From Paracoccus sp. IB05 (lineage in GTDB: Bacteria; Pseudomonadota; Alphaproteobacteria; Rhodobacterales; Rhodobacteraceae), in contig NZ_JAEFCF010000006.1 in assembly GCF_016405985.1 (NCBI RefSeq), positions 121,070 through 185,069 on the forward strand: DNA of 64,000 nucleotides, written 5' to 3'. The translations under genes and the position numbers were made by a program. Within the stretch, counting starts at the first letter, position 1. Every line of letters starts with the position of its first letter. The notes beneath the pieces are model-generated. The model saw only the letters and a list, made by a program, of their open reading frames with translations. It had not been told where the DNA came from and searched no databases. Positions 63,897 through 64,000 of this stretch are shown here, one piece after another.

Positions 63897-63930
63897 CTCT
63901 GGTCCTCTCGGTTTGCTCTGCCCCCTGAGA

Positions 63931-64000
63931 ACTGTACCGTTTGAAGCTGGAGTTTTCGGCTGGCATTTCCCGGCTTGGAGAGGAGCTGAAGACGATGAAG
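63931..64000 (+). other. Window end, possible start of a second insertion element
   Basis: CTGTACCGTTTGAAGCTGG and GAGGAG are followed by ATGAAG at 63995, running off the window. The spacing resembles a transposase leader, but too little is visible to name it. Confidence 0.25.

Larger units (their letters stand above)
62736..63930 (-). mobile_element. Decayed IS3-family element (IS407-type)
   Basis: Minus-strand fragments match IS3-family OrfA and OrfB. OrfA begins MKRSRFTEDQIIGILQ at 63896 and OrfB ends with TDYNRERPHSRPGWQTPSGF near 62900. Both are broken by frameshifts and deletions. The left end is probably TGACGTCGCCCCCA at 62736-62749; the right end near 63930 is uncertain. No target duplication could be established. 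Confidence 0.75.

Overview
The window is high-GC DNA from an alphaproteobacterial chromosome, most likely Rhodobacteraceae/Paracoccaceae (Rhodobacter, Gemmobacter or Paracoccus-like). This rests on recognisable proteins: ethylmalonyl-CoA pathway enzymes (Ecm, Mch, Mcl2), SdhC/SdhD of alphaproteobacterial type, a LDH-like malate dehydrogenase, an NnrU protein, and a TCA block (sdh, mdh, sucCDAB, lpd) that, from memory, is laid out much like that of Rhodobacter sphaeroides. No tRNA, rRNA or CRISPR array was seen.

Region 1 (about 0.25-7.6 kb) holds serB-GNAT-TSUP on the minus strand, a divergent ecm, gdhA with a terminator, and an aldo/keto reductase. Region 2 (7.6-40.7 kb) is central carbon metabolism. 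The minus-strand sdh operon (sdhC-D-A-B) has four small lipoprotein genes between sdhA and sdhB. It is followed by a DUF4344 metallopeptidase, mch-DUF1737-nnrU-mcl2, csbD, mdh, a TRIC-like channel gene, pepT, and a long plus-strand sucC-sucD-sucA-sucB-lpd run with several small envelope-protein genes inside it. A copper-handling group (PCu(A)C, DUF2946), a TSUP transporter, a FAH-family hydrolase, a monomeric-type icd and an RTX-type protein complete it.

Region 3 (40.7-55 kb) is a phosphonate module. An FAD-linked oxidase precedes phnC-D-E-E2 and a hexapeptide transferase. The repressor gene phnF is divergent from phnGHIJKLN. A minus-strand DUF1045 (2H phosphoesterase-like) gene and phnM close the module. 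No phnP was seen, so the DUF1045 protein may replace it. Region 4 (55-64 kb) has tesA divergent from a YbbA/YbbP-like ABC system, a kinase-like protein, hemE, an SdiA-regulated-like protein, and a membrane-protein gene cut off by a decayed IS3-family element that runs to the window edge.

The strongest non-coding signals are these. A TGTGATCACA operator-like motif occurs in pairs or triplets upstream of sdhCDAB and sucC, and singly between a FAH gene and icd, which suggests one TCA-cycle regulon. At least eight copies of an intergenic, partly palindromic repeat are present, one containing a perfect 23-bp inverted repeat. There is a nested inverted repeat between phnF and phnG, a hairpin over the phnC ribosome binding site, and terminator-like hairpins on both sides of phnD.
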